DNA of 64,000 bases from Eurosta solidaginis (taxonomy: Eukaryota; Arthropoda; Insecta; Diptera; Tephritidae), in contig NC_090319.1 in assembly GCF_040869045.1 (NCBI RefSeq), forward strand, positions 228,446,490 through 228,510,489, given 5' to 3'. Within the stretch, counting starts at the first letter, position 1, and each line of letters opens with the position of its first letter. The notes under the pieces are model-generated. The model searched no databases. It saw nothing but the letters and a program-made list of their open reading frames with translations, and was not told where the DNA came from. A program made the translations under genes and the position numbers. Below, one piece after another: positions 1-7,905 of the stretch.

Positions 1-6
1 TTTGCT

Positions 7-888
7 ATGTCTAAGTGCATAATTTGTGACAATAAACTCTTGGAGGATACCGGTATCTCCTGTAATATTTGTTGACAACAAGTGCATTTAAAATGTGCAA
101 AATTAAACTCGAACTGTGTAAAACTTTTAAAATCAAATGCAAACATTTTGTATAGTTGTGACGTTTTTGTTAACAAAACTCTACCTTTCTACATATCCAA
201 ACTTGACGAGTGTGTTAGTGCAAATCTCACTCCCTCTATTTTTGAAAAATGTGCTAACACAATTGTCACGCGTTCGCAAAAAAAGGGTAATGAACCCTCT
301 CCCACATCATCTCAGCCTAAGCGCGATCAGCCGGACTAACTACAAACAGTTGACAATAGCGCGGCAGCACCTATGCTTGTTGTGACAGATAGTGAGAATC
401 ATTCTGCTACTGCTGGCGTCGCTTTAGCTGAAGCTACTAAGCATCAAGCCTCTGCTGATGGGTTATCGCATATTTTGCCTACTCCTATTCACAATCAACA
501 AAGTATTGATACTGCACTCGCTATCTCGCTGAATAACAAAAACTCAATATCTAATGAAAATGTGAATAATGTGAGTCATGGATCCAACAACAACAAACCA
601 ACGTACTCTAGGAGAAGATAAGTGAATAACCGAAAGCAAAATAAGTTAGGTGTTGTATTTGGTTCGAACAACAACAGTGATCTTAATGTTGCTGTTCGCA
701 AGTCTTGGCTTCATTTATCTTCTTTCGCATCTTCTGTTACTAAGGATGATATTATTAAATACGTCTCTCAGAAAACTGACATTGGTGTGGAAGAGCTAAT
801 GTGTTTCACACTTCTTAGAAAAGGTGAACACGAAAATACTGAGCGAAAGTTTTCAATTTTAAACTTGGCGTACCAACAGATGGCCTAA
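7..888 (+). pseudogene. N1 ORF1, PHD-finger nucleic-acid-binding protein remnant
   Basis: Starts at ATG 7. Residues 4-7 (CIIC), then C19/C22, a histidine and CxxC-type spacing match a PHD-like zinc module (C-x2-C ... C-x2-C ... H-x2-C), as found in ORF1 of CR1-type elements. A TGA at 73-75 interrupts the module, and further stops separate it from the C-terminal block at 622-888 (SWLHLSSFASSVTKDDIIKY), which looks like the RNA/protein-binding tail usual in this ORF1 class. The middle is Ser/Thr/Asn-rich low-complexity linker. Function in the living element would be RNP formation with its own RNA. No intact frame remains. Confidence 0.65.
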
Positions 889-1004
889 ACATGTCAGGAT
901 CAAGCATTTTTTCCAAAAGCCAGGGCCCGGAGCAGACAAAACCTAGCTGGTAGAGATTTTACTAAGTTAAAACGTCCTACGTCCTCTATCGCTTCTTCTG
1001 CTCC

Positions 1005-1588
1005 TAAGATCTATTTTCAAAATATTTCCAGGTTTAAGAACTAAATCCCACATTGTTAACTCATTCAGCGCCCAAATGGACTTTGATATTATTGTCATAG
1101 TCGAGACGTGGTTAAACTCTGATTTTTTCGATGGTGAATTCTTCGATTTAAACGCCTACGATGTCTTCCGTAAAGACCGAGATCCTGCCAAGACTGGCTC
1201 TCGCAGAGGTGGAGGCGTTCTTATCGCTGTGAAACGCAAGTACCGTGCCTGCTTAATAACTCTATTAAATGACGAATCTTTGATTGACCAGCTATGTGTC
1301 TGTCTAAAAGGCTCTTCCAGATCCGGATCGCTCTATATCGTATCTTCATACATTCCTCCTAGTAGTGATTTTGAAATTTATAAAATGCATGCTTACAATA
1401 TCACATCGCTTGTCGAAAACAATGTATTAGATGATAACTTATGTATTTTAGGTGATTTTAACTTGAGTAACGTCCACTGGACTGATAATGCTTGTAACTC
1501 TTGTCTCATGCCATCTAATGTAACAGCCTCTCACGAGACTTATCTTATAGATTGTATTTTAAGTGTTAATTTGAAGCAAATCAATTTA
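1005..1588 (+). pseudogene. N1 ORF2, amino-terminal part of APE-type endonuclease
   Basis: The reading frame opens just after ORF1 and contains VETWLNSDF, a GGGVLIAVK block and LCILGDFNLSNVHW, which are landmarks of the apurinic-like endonuclease that nicks target DNA in non-LTR retrotransposition. The catalytic glutamate of ETW and the GDFN asparagine are present. It is cut by array 1 at 1588; the rest of the domain resumes at 5514. The annotated methionine at 1076 is probably internal, because homologous sequence continues upstream to about 1005. Confidence 0.8.
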
Positions 1589-2036
1589 TACTTATATTTA
1601 AGAATTCATGACCTTAACACCGGCTTATAATAATTGAATTTTCAATTATTATGTTTTTTAAGAGAAACTGAAAAGAATGAAACATTTACTGGTATATTGC
1701 TATGGAACCATTTCGAAAACCGCCAACGTAATCATCATCAGGCAATTTTGTAATGTTGTCAAAGGTTTCACCGGGATTCGAACCGTGAATCACATGGTGA
1801 AACTGCAGTAGCCTTTAACCACTAGGCCATCCTGCTGGTATTTGTTTTCATGCTTTATTCAGTTTTTCTCATTTCTACGCCAACAACACAATTGAGACAT
1901 TTTGTCTCTATATTAATTTGAATGCCATGTCTATTTGTTTTTGTAAAGTTCTTCTTCGTTGCGAATAAGAATCTTTGTAAACTCAGGCTCAGTTGTACAT
2001 ATTTATGTATGTTTGTTAAATTGTGTGTTCAGTTTA
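1589..2036 (-). repeat. Array 1 unit 1 (minus)
   Basis: tRNA-like 1764-1835 with perfect A box (TGGCCTAGTGG) and B box (GGTTCGAATCC). Hammerhead-like core 1696-1746: CTGATGA, GAAA and stem I (ATTGC/GCAAT) all kept. Confidence 0.85.
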
Positions 2037-2484
2037 TACTTATATTTAAGAATTCATGAGCTTAACACCGGCTTATAATAATTGAATTTCCAATTATTAT
2101 GTTTTCTAAGAGAAACTGAAAAGAATGAAACATTTACTGGTATATTGCTATGGAACCATTTCGAAAACCGCCAACGTAATCATCATCAGGCAATGTTGTA
2201 ATGTTGTCAAAGGTTTCACCGGGATTCGAACCGTGAATCACATGGTGAAACTGCAGTAGCCTTTAACCATTAGGCCATCCTGCTGGTATTTGTTTTCATG
2301 CTTAATTCAGTTTTTCTCATTTCTACACTAACAACACAATTGAGACATTTTGTCTCTATACTAATTTGTGTGCCATGTAGATTTGTTTTTGTAAAGTTCT
2401 TCTTCGTTGCGAATGAGAAGCTTTGTAAACTCAGGCTCAGTTGTACATATTTATGTATGTTTGTTTAATGGTGTGTTCAGTTTA
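2037..2484 (-). repeat. Array 1 unit 2 (minus)
   Basis: tRNA-like 2212-2283, B box perfect, A box one change (TGGCCTAATGG). Hammerhead-like core 2144-2194 keeps CTGATGA, GAAA and stem I. Confidence 0.85.
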
Positions 2485-2931
2485 TACTTATATTTAAGAA
2501 TTCATGAGCTTAACACCGGCTTATAATAATTGAATTTTCAACTATTTTGTTTTCTAAGAGAAACTGAAAAGAATGAAACATTTACTGGCATATTGCTATG
2601 GAAATATTTCGAAAACCGCCAACGTAATCATCATCAGGCAATTTTGTAATGTTGTCAAAGGTTTCACTGGGATTCGACCGTGAATCACATGGTGAAACTG
2701 CAGTAGCCTTTTACCACTAGGCCATCCTGCTGGTATTTGTTTTCATGCTTAATTCAGTTTTTCTCATTTCTACACTAACAACACAATTGAGATATTTTGT
2801 CTCTATATTAATTTGTGTGCCATGTAGATTTGTTTTTGTAAAGTTTTTCTTCGTTGCGAATAAGAAGCTTTGTAAACTCAGGCTCAGTTGTACATATTTA
2901 TGTCTGTTTGTTTAATGATGTGTTCAGTTTA
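2485..2931 (-). repeat. Array 1 unit 3 (minus)
   Basis: tRNA-like 2660-2730, B box has lost one base. Hammerhead-like core 2592-2642 keeps CTGATGA, GAAA and stem I, but stem III is broken (TAT against CCA). Confidence 0.8.
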
Positions 2932-3384
2932 TACTTATATTTAAGAATTCATGAGCTTAACACCGGCTTATAATAATTGAATTTTCAATTATTATGTTTT
3001 CTAAGAGAAACTGAAAAGAATGAAACATTTACTGGTATATTGCTATGAAACCATTTCGAAAACCGCCAACGTAATCAACATCAGGCAATTTTGTAATGTT
3101 GTCAAAGGTTTCACCGGGAACCGTGAATCACATGGTGAAACTGCAGTAGCCTTTAACCACTAGGCCATCCTGCTGGTATTTGTTTTCATGCTTAATTCAG
3201 TTTTTCTCATTTCTACACTAACAACGCAATTGAGACATTTTGTCTCTATATTAATTTGTGTGCCATGTAGATTTGTTTTTGTAAAGTTCTTCTTCGTTGC
3301 GAATAAGAAGCTTTGTAAACTCAGGCTCAGTTGTACATATTTATGTATGTTTGTTTAATGGTGTGTTCAGTTTATACTTATATT
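2932..3384 (-). repeat. Array 1 unit 4 (minus)
   Basis: tRNA-like 3107-3173 with a short deletion that removes the B box; A box intact. Hammerhead-like core 3039-3089 reads CTGATGT (A9 lost), so it should be inactive. Confidence 0.8.
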
Positions 3385-3816
3385 TAAGAATTCATGACCT
3401 TAACACCGGCTTATAATAATTAAATTTTCAATTATTATGTTTTCTAAGAGAAACTGAAAAGAATGAAACATTTACTGGCATATTGCTATGGAACCATTTC
3501 AAAAACCGCCAACGTAATCAACATCAGGCAATTTTGTAATGTTGTCAAAGGTTTCACCGGGAACCGTGAATCACATGGTGAAACTGCAGTAGCCTTTAAC
3601 CACTAGGCCATCCTGCTGGTATTTGTTTTCATGTTAATTCAGTTTTTCTCATTTCTACACTAACAATAGAATTGAGACATTTTGTCTCTATATTAATTTG
3701 TGTGCCATGTAGATTTGTTTTTGTAAAGTTCTTGTTCGTTGCGAATAAGAAGCTTTGTAAACTCAGGCTCAGTTGTACATATTTATGTATGTTTGTTTAA
3801 TGATGTGTTCAGTTTA
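3385..3816 (-). repeat. Array 1 unit 5 (minus)
   Basis: tRNA-like 3550-3616 carries the same B-box deletion as unit 4, and its core 3482-3532 the same CTGATGT change. The shared defects show units 4 and 5 arose by duplication inside the array. Confidence 0.8.
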
Positions 3817-4268
3817 TACTTATATTTAAGAATTCATGAGCTTAACACCGGCTTATAATAATTGAATTTTCAATTATTATGTTTTTTAAGAGAAACTGAA
3901 AAGAATGAAACATTTACTGGTATATTGCTATGGAACCATTTCGAAAACCGCCAACGTAATCATCATCAGGCAATTTTGTAATGTTGTCAAAGGTTTCACC
4001 GGGATTCGAACCGTGAATCACATGGTGAAACTGCAGTAGCCTTTAACCACTAGGCCATCCTGCTGGTATTTGTTTTCATGCTTAATTCAGTTTTTCTTAT
4101 TTCTACACTAACAACGCAATTTAGACATTTTGTCTCTATATTAATTTGTGTGCCATGTAGATTTGTTTTTGTAAAGTTCTTCTTCGTTGCGAATAAGAAG
4201 CTTTGTAAACTCAGGCTCAGTTGTACATATTTATGTATGTTTGTTTAATGGCGTGTTCAGTTTATACT
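3817..4268 (-). repeat. Array 1 unit 6 (minus)
   Basis: tRNA-like 3992-4063, A and B boxes perfect. Hammerhead-like core 3924-3974 with CTGATGA, GAAA, stem I and stem III all kept; one of the best-preserved units. Orientation flips just after it. Confidence 0.85.
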
Positions 4269-4577
4269 TCACGCTTGTGTTGTTAGTGTAGAAATGAGAA
4301 AAACTGAATTAAGCATGAAAACAAATACCAGCAGGATGGCCTAGTGGTTAAAGGCTACTGCAGTTTCACCATGTGATTCACGGTTCGAATCCCGGTGAAA
4401 CCTTTGACAACATTATAAAATTGCCTGGTGATGATTACGTTGCCGGTTTTCGAAATGGTTCCATAGCAATATGCCAGTAAATGTTTCATTCTTTTCAGTT
4501 TCTCTTAGAAAACATAATAATTGAAAATTCAATTATTATAAGCCGGTGTTAAGTTCATGAATTCTTAAATATAAGTA
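4269..4577 (+). repeat. Array 1 inverted unit 1 (plus, partial)
   Basis: tRNA-like 4331-4402, A box 4337-4347 and B box 4382-4392 perfect. Hammerhead-like core 4420-4470 reads CTGGTGA (A6 changed), stem I and GAAA kept. Confidence 0.8.
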
Positions 4578-4780
4578 TAAAACTGAACACGCCATTAAAC
4601 AAACATACATAAATATGTACAACTGAGCCTGAGTTTACAAAGCTTCTTATTCGCAACGAAGAAGAACTTTACCAAAACAAATCTACAAGGCACACAAATT
4701 AATATAGAGACAAAATGTCTCAATTGTGTTGTTGGCGAAGAAATGAGAAAAACTGAATTAACCATGAAAACAAAATACCA

Positions 4781-4852
4781 GCAGGATGGCCTAGTGGTTA
4801 AAGGCTACTGCAGTTTCACCATGTGATTCACGGTTCGAATCCCGGTGAAACC
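4781..4852 (+). promoter_or_regulatory. tRNA-like segment with internal polymerase III promoter boxes, representative copy
   Basis: A box TGGCCTAGTGG and B box GGTTCGAATCC match the consensus and are 34 bp apart, the spacing of an intronless tRNA gene. A D-stem (GCCT/AGGC) can form, and an anticodon-loop-like TTTCAC recalls tRNA-Glu, but no acceptor stem forms, so this is a tRNA-derived head as in SINEs, not a working tRNA. The first T-run downstream (GGTTTTC) lies inside stem II of the hammerhead, so polymerase III might stop inside the ribozyme. Confidence 0.7.
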
Positions 4853-4869
4853 TTTGACAACATTACAAA

Positions 4870-4920
4870 ATTGCCTGATGATGATTACGTTGGCGGTTTT
4901 CGAAATGGTTTCATAGCAAT
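4870..4920 (+). ncRNA. Hammerhead-ribozyme-like core, representative copy
   Basis: Read 5' to 3': stem I strand ATTGC, core CTGATGA, a 20-nt stem II region, GAAA, a very short stem III (TGG-TT-TCA here, TGG-TT-CCA in most units), U-A as the cleavage doublet, then GCAAT closing stem I with five perfect pairs. This is the type I order. Very short stem III is known from Penelope-associated hammerheads. Weak point: stem II pairs poorly (about five pairs with U-U mismatches), so activity is uncertain. Copies with core and stem I kept: 1696-1746, 2144-2194, 2592-2642 and 3924-3974 (minus), 4870-4920, 5318-5368 and 9863-9913 (plus). Confidence 0.6.
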
Positions 4921-5027
4921 ATACCAGTAAATGTTTCATCCTTTTCAGTTTCTCTTAGAAAACATAATAATTGAAAATTCAATTATTATAAGCCGGTGTT
5001 AAGCTCATGAATTCTTAAATATAAGTA

Positions 5028-5513
5028 TAAACTGAACACACCATTAAACAAACATACATAAATATGCACAACTGAGCCTGAGTTTACAAAGCTTCTTATT
5101 CGCAACGAAGAAGAACTTTACAAAAACAAATCTACATGGCACACAAATTGATATAGAGACAAAATGTCTCAATTGTGTTGTTAGTGTAGAAATGAGAAAA
5201 ACTGAATTAAGCATGAAAACAAATACCAGCAGGATGGCCTATTGGTTAAAGGCTACTGCAGTTTCACCATGTGATTCACGGTTCGAATCCCGGTGAAACC
5301 TTTGACAATATTACAAAATTGCCTGATGATGATTACGTTGGCGGTTTTCGAAATGGTTCCATAGCAATGTGCCAGTAAATGTTTCATTCTTTTCAGTTTC
5401 TCTTAGAAAACATAATAATTGAAAATTCAACTATTATAAGCCGGTGTTAAGCTCATGAATTCTTAAATATAAGTATAAACTGAACAAACCATTAAACAAA
5501 CATACATAAATAT
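5028..5513 (+). repeat. Array 1 inverted unit 3 plus terminal stub (plus)
   Basis: tRNA-like 5229-5300 with perfect B box and one change in the A box (TGGCCTATTGG). Hammerhead-like core 5318-5368 keeps CTGATGA, GAAA, stem I and stem III; predicted cleavage 5363/5364. The unit boundary is near 5475; 5476-5513 is the start of a further unit cut at the insertion edge. Confidence 0.85.
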
Positions 5514-5966
5514 GCAAATAAATTTATTTTTTAACGAGCTAGGCAAAATCTTAGATCTCATATTTGTGACTGATAATATTAACTACGTTATTTCTGAGTG
5601 CATGTCGCCCATGAGTCAATGTGATAAACATCATAAGGCCATAACTTTAAGCATTGAGTCTTATGAATACCTTCCGAGTTCTCTAAATACTAATGATAAA
5701 ATCATTTTCATTCATTGATTTTGTGAATCTCAATAGTTTATTATTGGATTTCAACTGGACTGCTCTAATAGCAAATTCAAGTATCGATGAGTGCTTTTCC
5801 AACTTCAAAGCATTTATGCATGAGTTCTGTTTGAATAATATATCCATTAAAAAGAAGCGGCCACATAGTATTCCATGGTACACAAAATAATTAAAAAAGC
5901 TTAAAAACCTACAACACAAATTTCACAAAGGTTTTCTGCTCACTAATAATATATATTTTTATTATA
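5514..5966 (+). pseudogene. N1 ORF2, endonuclease carboxyl part, copy 1
   Basis: Continues the endonuclease broken at 1588 (NELGKILDLIFVTDNI). A frame break follows NTNDKIIFIH; the next frame (5693-5890, FVNLNSLLLDFNWTALIANS, ending SIPWYTK) is the linker before the RT. The same break occurs in copy 2 at 13148. Ends at a Penelope-like insertion with a 14-bp TSD (ATATTTTTATTATA at 5953-5966 and 7906-7919). Confidence 0.8.
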
Positions 5967-6078
5967 TAATATTCTTTTTTGGCGACCTTATATTTAAAGA
6001 AATTGGTTTTATGTGTACCGGCTCGAGGTCAATATTTTGGTAATAAAAACACCAGTTTTTATTTTTTATTCCGATATA

Positions 6079-6108
6079 TTTCGGTTACACATCGGTAACC
6101 GTCTTCAA
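6079..6108 (-). ncRNA. Penelope 3' hairpin, degenerate hammerhead-like (left arm)
   Basis: Minus-strand twin of 7801-7830 in the other palindrome arm: same six-pair stem followed by GAAA. Confidence 0.4.
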
Positions 6109-6188
6109 GGGACTATACAAAACAATGTAAAAACAAATTTTCATACATGTAATATGTCATATATTATAAACATACATACATTTTTGAG

Positions 6189-6929
6189 TTAAACGTCTGT
6201 TCGCGTTGGCGTGGAGTTTTGTACTGTCGATTTTGTTGTGAGTAAGTGTCTGTACAAGTGAGCGACGTTGATCGTGTCTGTTTTGAAGTTTAGTCGTATG
6301 TCTGGTGGTGTCTGTATTATGTGTAACATTTCCAGTGTTAATCTCTTTCTATAGTGATTTTGTTGTTGTAATACTGACGCTTTCTCAAAGTTCGGACAGT
6401 GGCCACTAGATGCACAGTGGGCTGTTAGTGCAGTTTTTTGGTTATTTAAATTATGACAATGTTTCATGTCCGATTTGTGCTGTGCTATTCTCGTTTTTAA
6501 CTTCGATTTGGTGGTGCCTACGTAAATACTTCTGCATGCTTCGTAGTTACTGCCATTGCACGGAATTTTGTAAATGACGTTGCTTTTTTCCATAGGAGGT
6601 ATTATGGACTTGGTTTTGTTGAACATGTTTTTGAGTGTGTTACAGGGTTTATGGGCTATTCTAAATTGATTATTGTTGTAGCAGTTGGACTTGATTAGAC
6701 GCTCTGAAAGTTGAGGTACGTAGATTACCGATTCAAACGTTTTTGGTGCTACGGATTTTTCTAGATTACCTGCACACATCGATTTTCTTATTAATGTCCT
6801 TATAATATTTTCAGGAAAATCATTTAGTTTGAGTAGCGAAAAAATTTCTTGTCTAATTTCTTGATGATAGACATCATCAGATATCTGTAGCATGCGTCGT
6901 ATACAGCTCATTGCTGTGTTCAAAATCAT
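6189..6929 (-). CDS. Penelope-like GIY-YIG endonuclease, left arm
   Basis: Open frame of 246 residues. The segment IYKIPCNG ... IYVGTTKSKLKTRIAQHKSD matches the Penelope-type GIY-YIG nuclease: the second half of the signature reads YVG, and R-x3-H follows. A CCHH-like pattern (CNG, EAC, HCHN, HCASSGHC) surrounds it, as usual in the family. This is only the C-terminal part of the normal RT-endonuclease polyprotein, so the methionine is probably not a natural start. It differs from the right arm at about three residues. Confidence 0.8.
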   Translation of the reverse strand: MILNTAMSCIRRMLQISDDVYHQEIRQEIFSLLKLNDFPENIIRTLIRKSMCAGNLEKSVAPKTFESVIYVPQLSERLIKSNCYNNNQFRIAHKPCNTLKNMFNKTKSIIPPMEKSNVIYKIPCNGSNYEACRSIYVGTTKSKLKTRIAQHKSDMKHCHNLNNQKTALTAHCASSGHCPNFEKASVLQQQNHYRKRLTLEMLHIIQTPPDIRLNFKTDTINVAHLYRHLLTTKSTVQNSTPTRTDV

Positions 6930-6979
6930 ACTCTTCGGGTGTTTAGAGTAAAAATTTTTTCTCTAAACACCCGAAGAGT

Positions 6980-7720
6980 ATGATTTTGAACACAGCAATG
7001 AGCTGTATACGACGCATGCTACAGATATCTGATGATGTCTATCATCAAGAAATTAGACAAGAAATTTTTTCGCTACTCAAACTAAATGATTTTCCTGAAA
7101 ATATTATAAGGACATTAATAAGAAAATCGATGTGTGCAGGTAATCTAGAAAAATCCGTAGCACCAAAAACGTTTAAATCGGTAATCTACGTACCTCAACT
7201 TTCAGAGCGTCTAATCAAGTCCAACTGCTACAACAATAATCAATTTAGAATAGCCCATAAACCCTGTAACACACTCAAAAACATGTTCAACAAAACCAAG
7301 TCCATAATACCTCCTATGGAAAAAAGCAACGTCATTTACAAAATTCCGTGCAATGGCAATAACTACGAAGCATGCAGAAGTATTTACGTAGGCACCACCA
7401 AATCGAAGTTAAAAATGAGAATAGCACAGCACAAATCGGACATGAAACATTGTCATAATTTAAATAACCAAAAAACTGCACTAACAGCCCACTGTGCATC
7501 TAGTGGCCACTGTCCGAACTTTGAGAAAGCGTCAGTATTACAACAACAAAATCACTATAGAAAGAGATTAACACTGGAAATGTTACACATAATACAGACA
7601 CCACCAGACATACGACTAAACTTTAAAACAGACACGATCAACGTCGCTCACTTGTACAGACACTTACTCACAACAAAATCGACAGTACAAAACTCCACGC
7701 CAACGCGAACGGACGTTTAA
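6980..7720 (+). CDS. Penelope-like GIY-YIG endonuclease, right arm
   Basis: Mirror copy of the frame on the opposite strand at 6189-6929, 246 residues, with K66, N127 and M146 in place of E, S and T. Contains the same YVGTTKSKLK and RIAQHKSD nuclease landmarks and no stop. Expression is unproven: no promoter remains because the 5' part of the element is missing. The near-identity of the arms means either a recent insertion or gene conversion between arms. Confidence 0.8.
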   Translation: MILNTAMSCIRRMLQISDDVYHQEIRQEIFSLLKLNDFPENIIRTLIRKSMCAGNLEKSVAPKTFKSVIYVPQLSERLIKSNCYNNNQFRIAHKPCNTLKNMFNKTKSIIPPMEKSNVIYKIPCNGNNYEACRSIYVGTTKSKLKMRIAQHKSDMKHCHNLNNQKTALTAHCASSGHCPNFEKASVLQQQNHYRKRLTLEMLHIIQTPPDIRLNFKTDTINVAHLYRHLLTTKSTVQNSTPTRTDV

Positions 7721-7800
7721 CTCAAAAATGTATGTATGTTTATAATATATGACATATTACATGTATGAAAATTTGTTTTTACATTGTTTTGTATAGTCCC

Positions 7801-7830
7801 TTGAAGACGGTTACCGATGTGTAACCGAAA
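7801..7830 (+). ncRNA. Penelope 3' hairpin, degenerate hammerhead-like
   Basis: TTGAAGA, a perfect GGTTAC/GTAACC stem with loop CGATGT, then GAAA. This is the layout of a hammerhead core (CTGANGA - stem II - GAAA) with the first C changed to T. Penelope-like elements are known to carry hammerhead motifs in their terminal repeats. Mirror copy on the minus strand at 6079-6108. No clear stem I closes it here. Confidence 0.4.
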
Positions 7831-7905
7831 TATATCGGAATAAAAAATAAAAACTGGTGTTTTTATTACCAAAATATTGACCTCGAGCCGGTACACATAA
7901 AACCA

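Larger units (their letters stand above)
4578..5027 (+). repeat. Array 1 inverted unit 2 (plus)
   Basis: tRNA-like 4781-4852, A and B boxes perfect. Hammerhead-like core 4870-4920 keeps CTGATGA, GAAA and stem I; predicted cleavage between 4915 and 4916. Confidence 0.85.
1589..5513. repeat. Array 1: ~450-bp units with tRNA-like and hammerhead-like motifs, 6 minus-oriented then 3 plus-oriented
   Basis: Six head-to-tail units (1589-4268, period 432-453 bp) switch at about 4268 to inverted orientation (4269-5513; one partial and two full units plus a stub). Each unit carries a 72-nt tRNA-like segment with polymerase III A and B boxes and, 17 nt downstream on the same strand, a 51-nt hammerhead-like core. 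The array splits the N1 endonuclease and is flanked by a 13-bp TSD: GCAAATCAATTTA at 1576-1588 and GCAAATAAATTTA at 5514-5526, one mismatch. Size, tandem layout, ribozyme and TSD resemble animal retrozymes; the inversion gives fold-back potential. It encodes no protein. Confidence 0.85.
5967..7905. mobile_element. Inverted pair of 5'-truncated Penelope-like elements (1.9-kb palindrome)
   Basis: Two copies of the same 3' half of a Penelope-like retroelement lie head to head, arms 6002-6954 and 6955-7907, almost identical and meeting at a few A/T bases near 6950-6960. Each arm encodes a 246-residue open frame with a GIY-YIG-type endonuclease domain and ends in the same 3' UTR. The RT domain is missing from both. 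The block sits in N1 with a 14-bp TSD. Inverted, 5'-truncated pairs are a known insertion product of Penelope-like elements. Bases 5967-6001 are extra, unmatched sequence at the left edge. Confidence 0.85.

Noticed and set aside
4331..4402. Functional tRNA genes in the array
   Set aside because: A and B boxes are present but no acceptor stem forms and the anticodon arm is weak; tRNA-derived heads fit better.
7028..7056. CTGATGA ... GAAA inside the Penelope coding frame as a hammerhead
   Set aside because: It lies in conserved protein-coding sequence, no stem I or III closes around it, and the match is explained by the codons of ISDDVYHQE.
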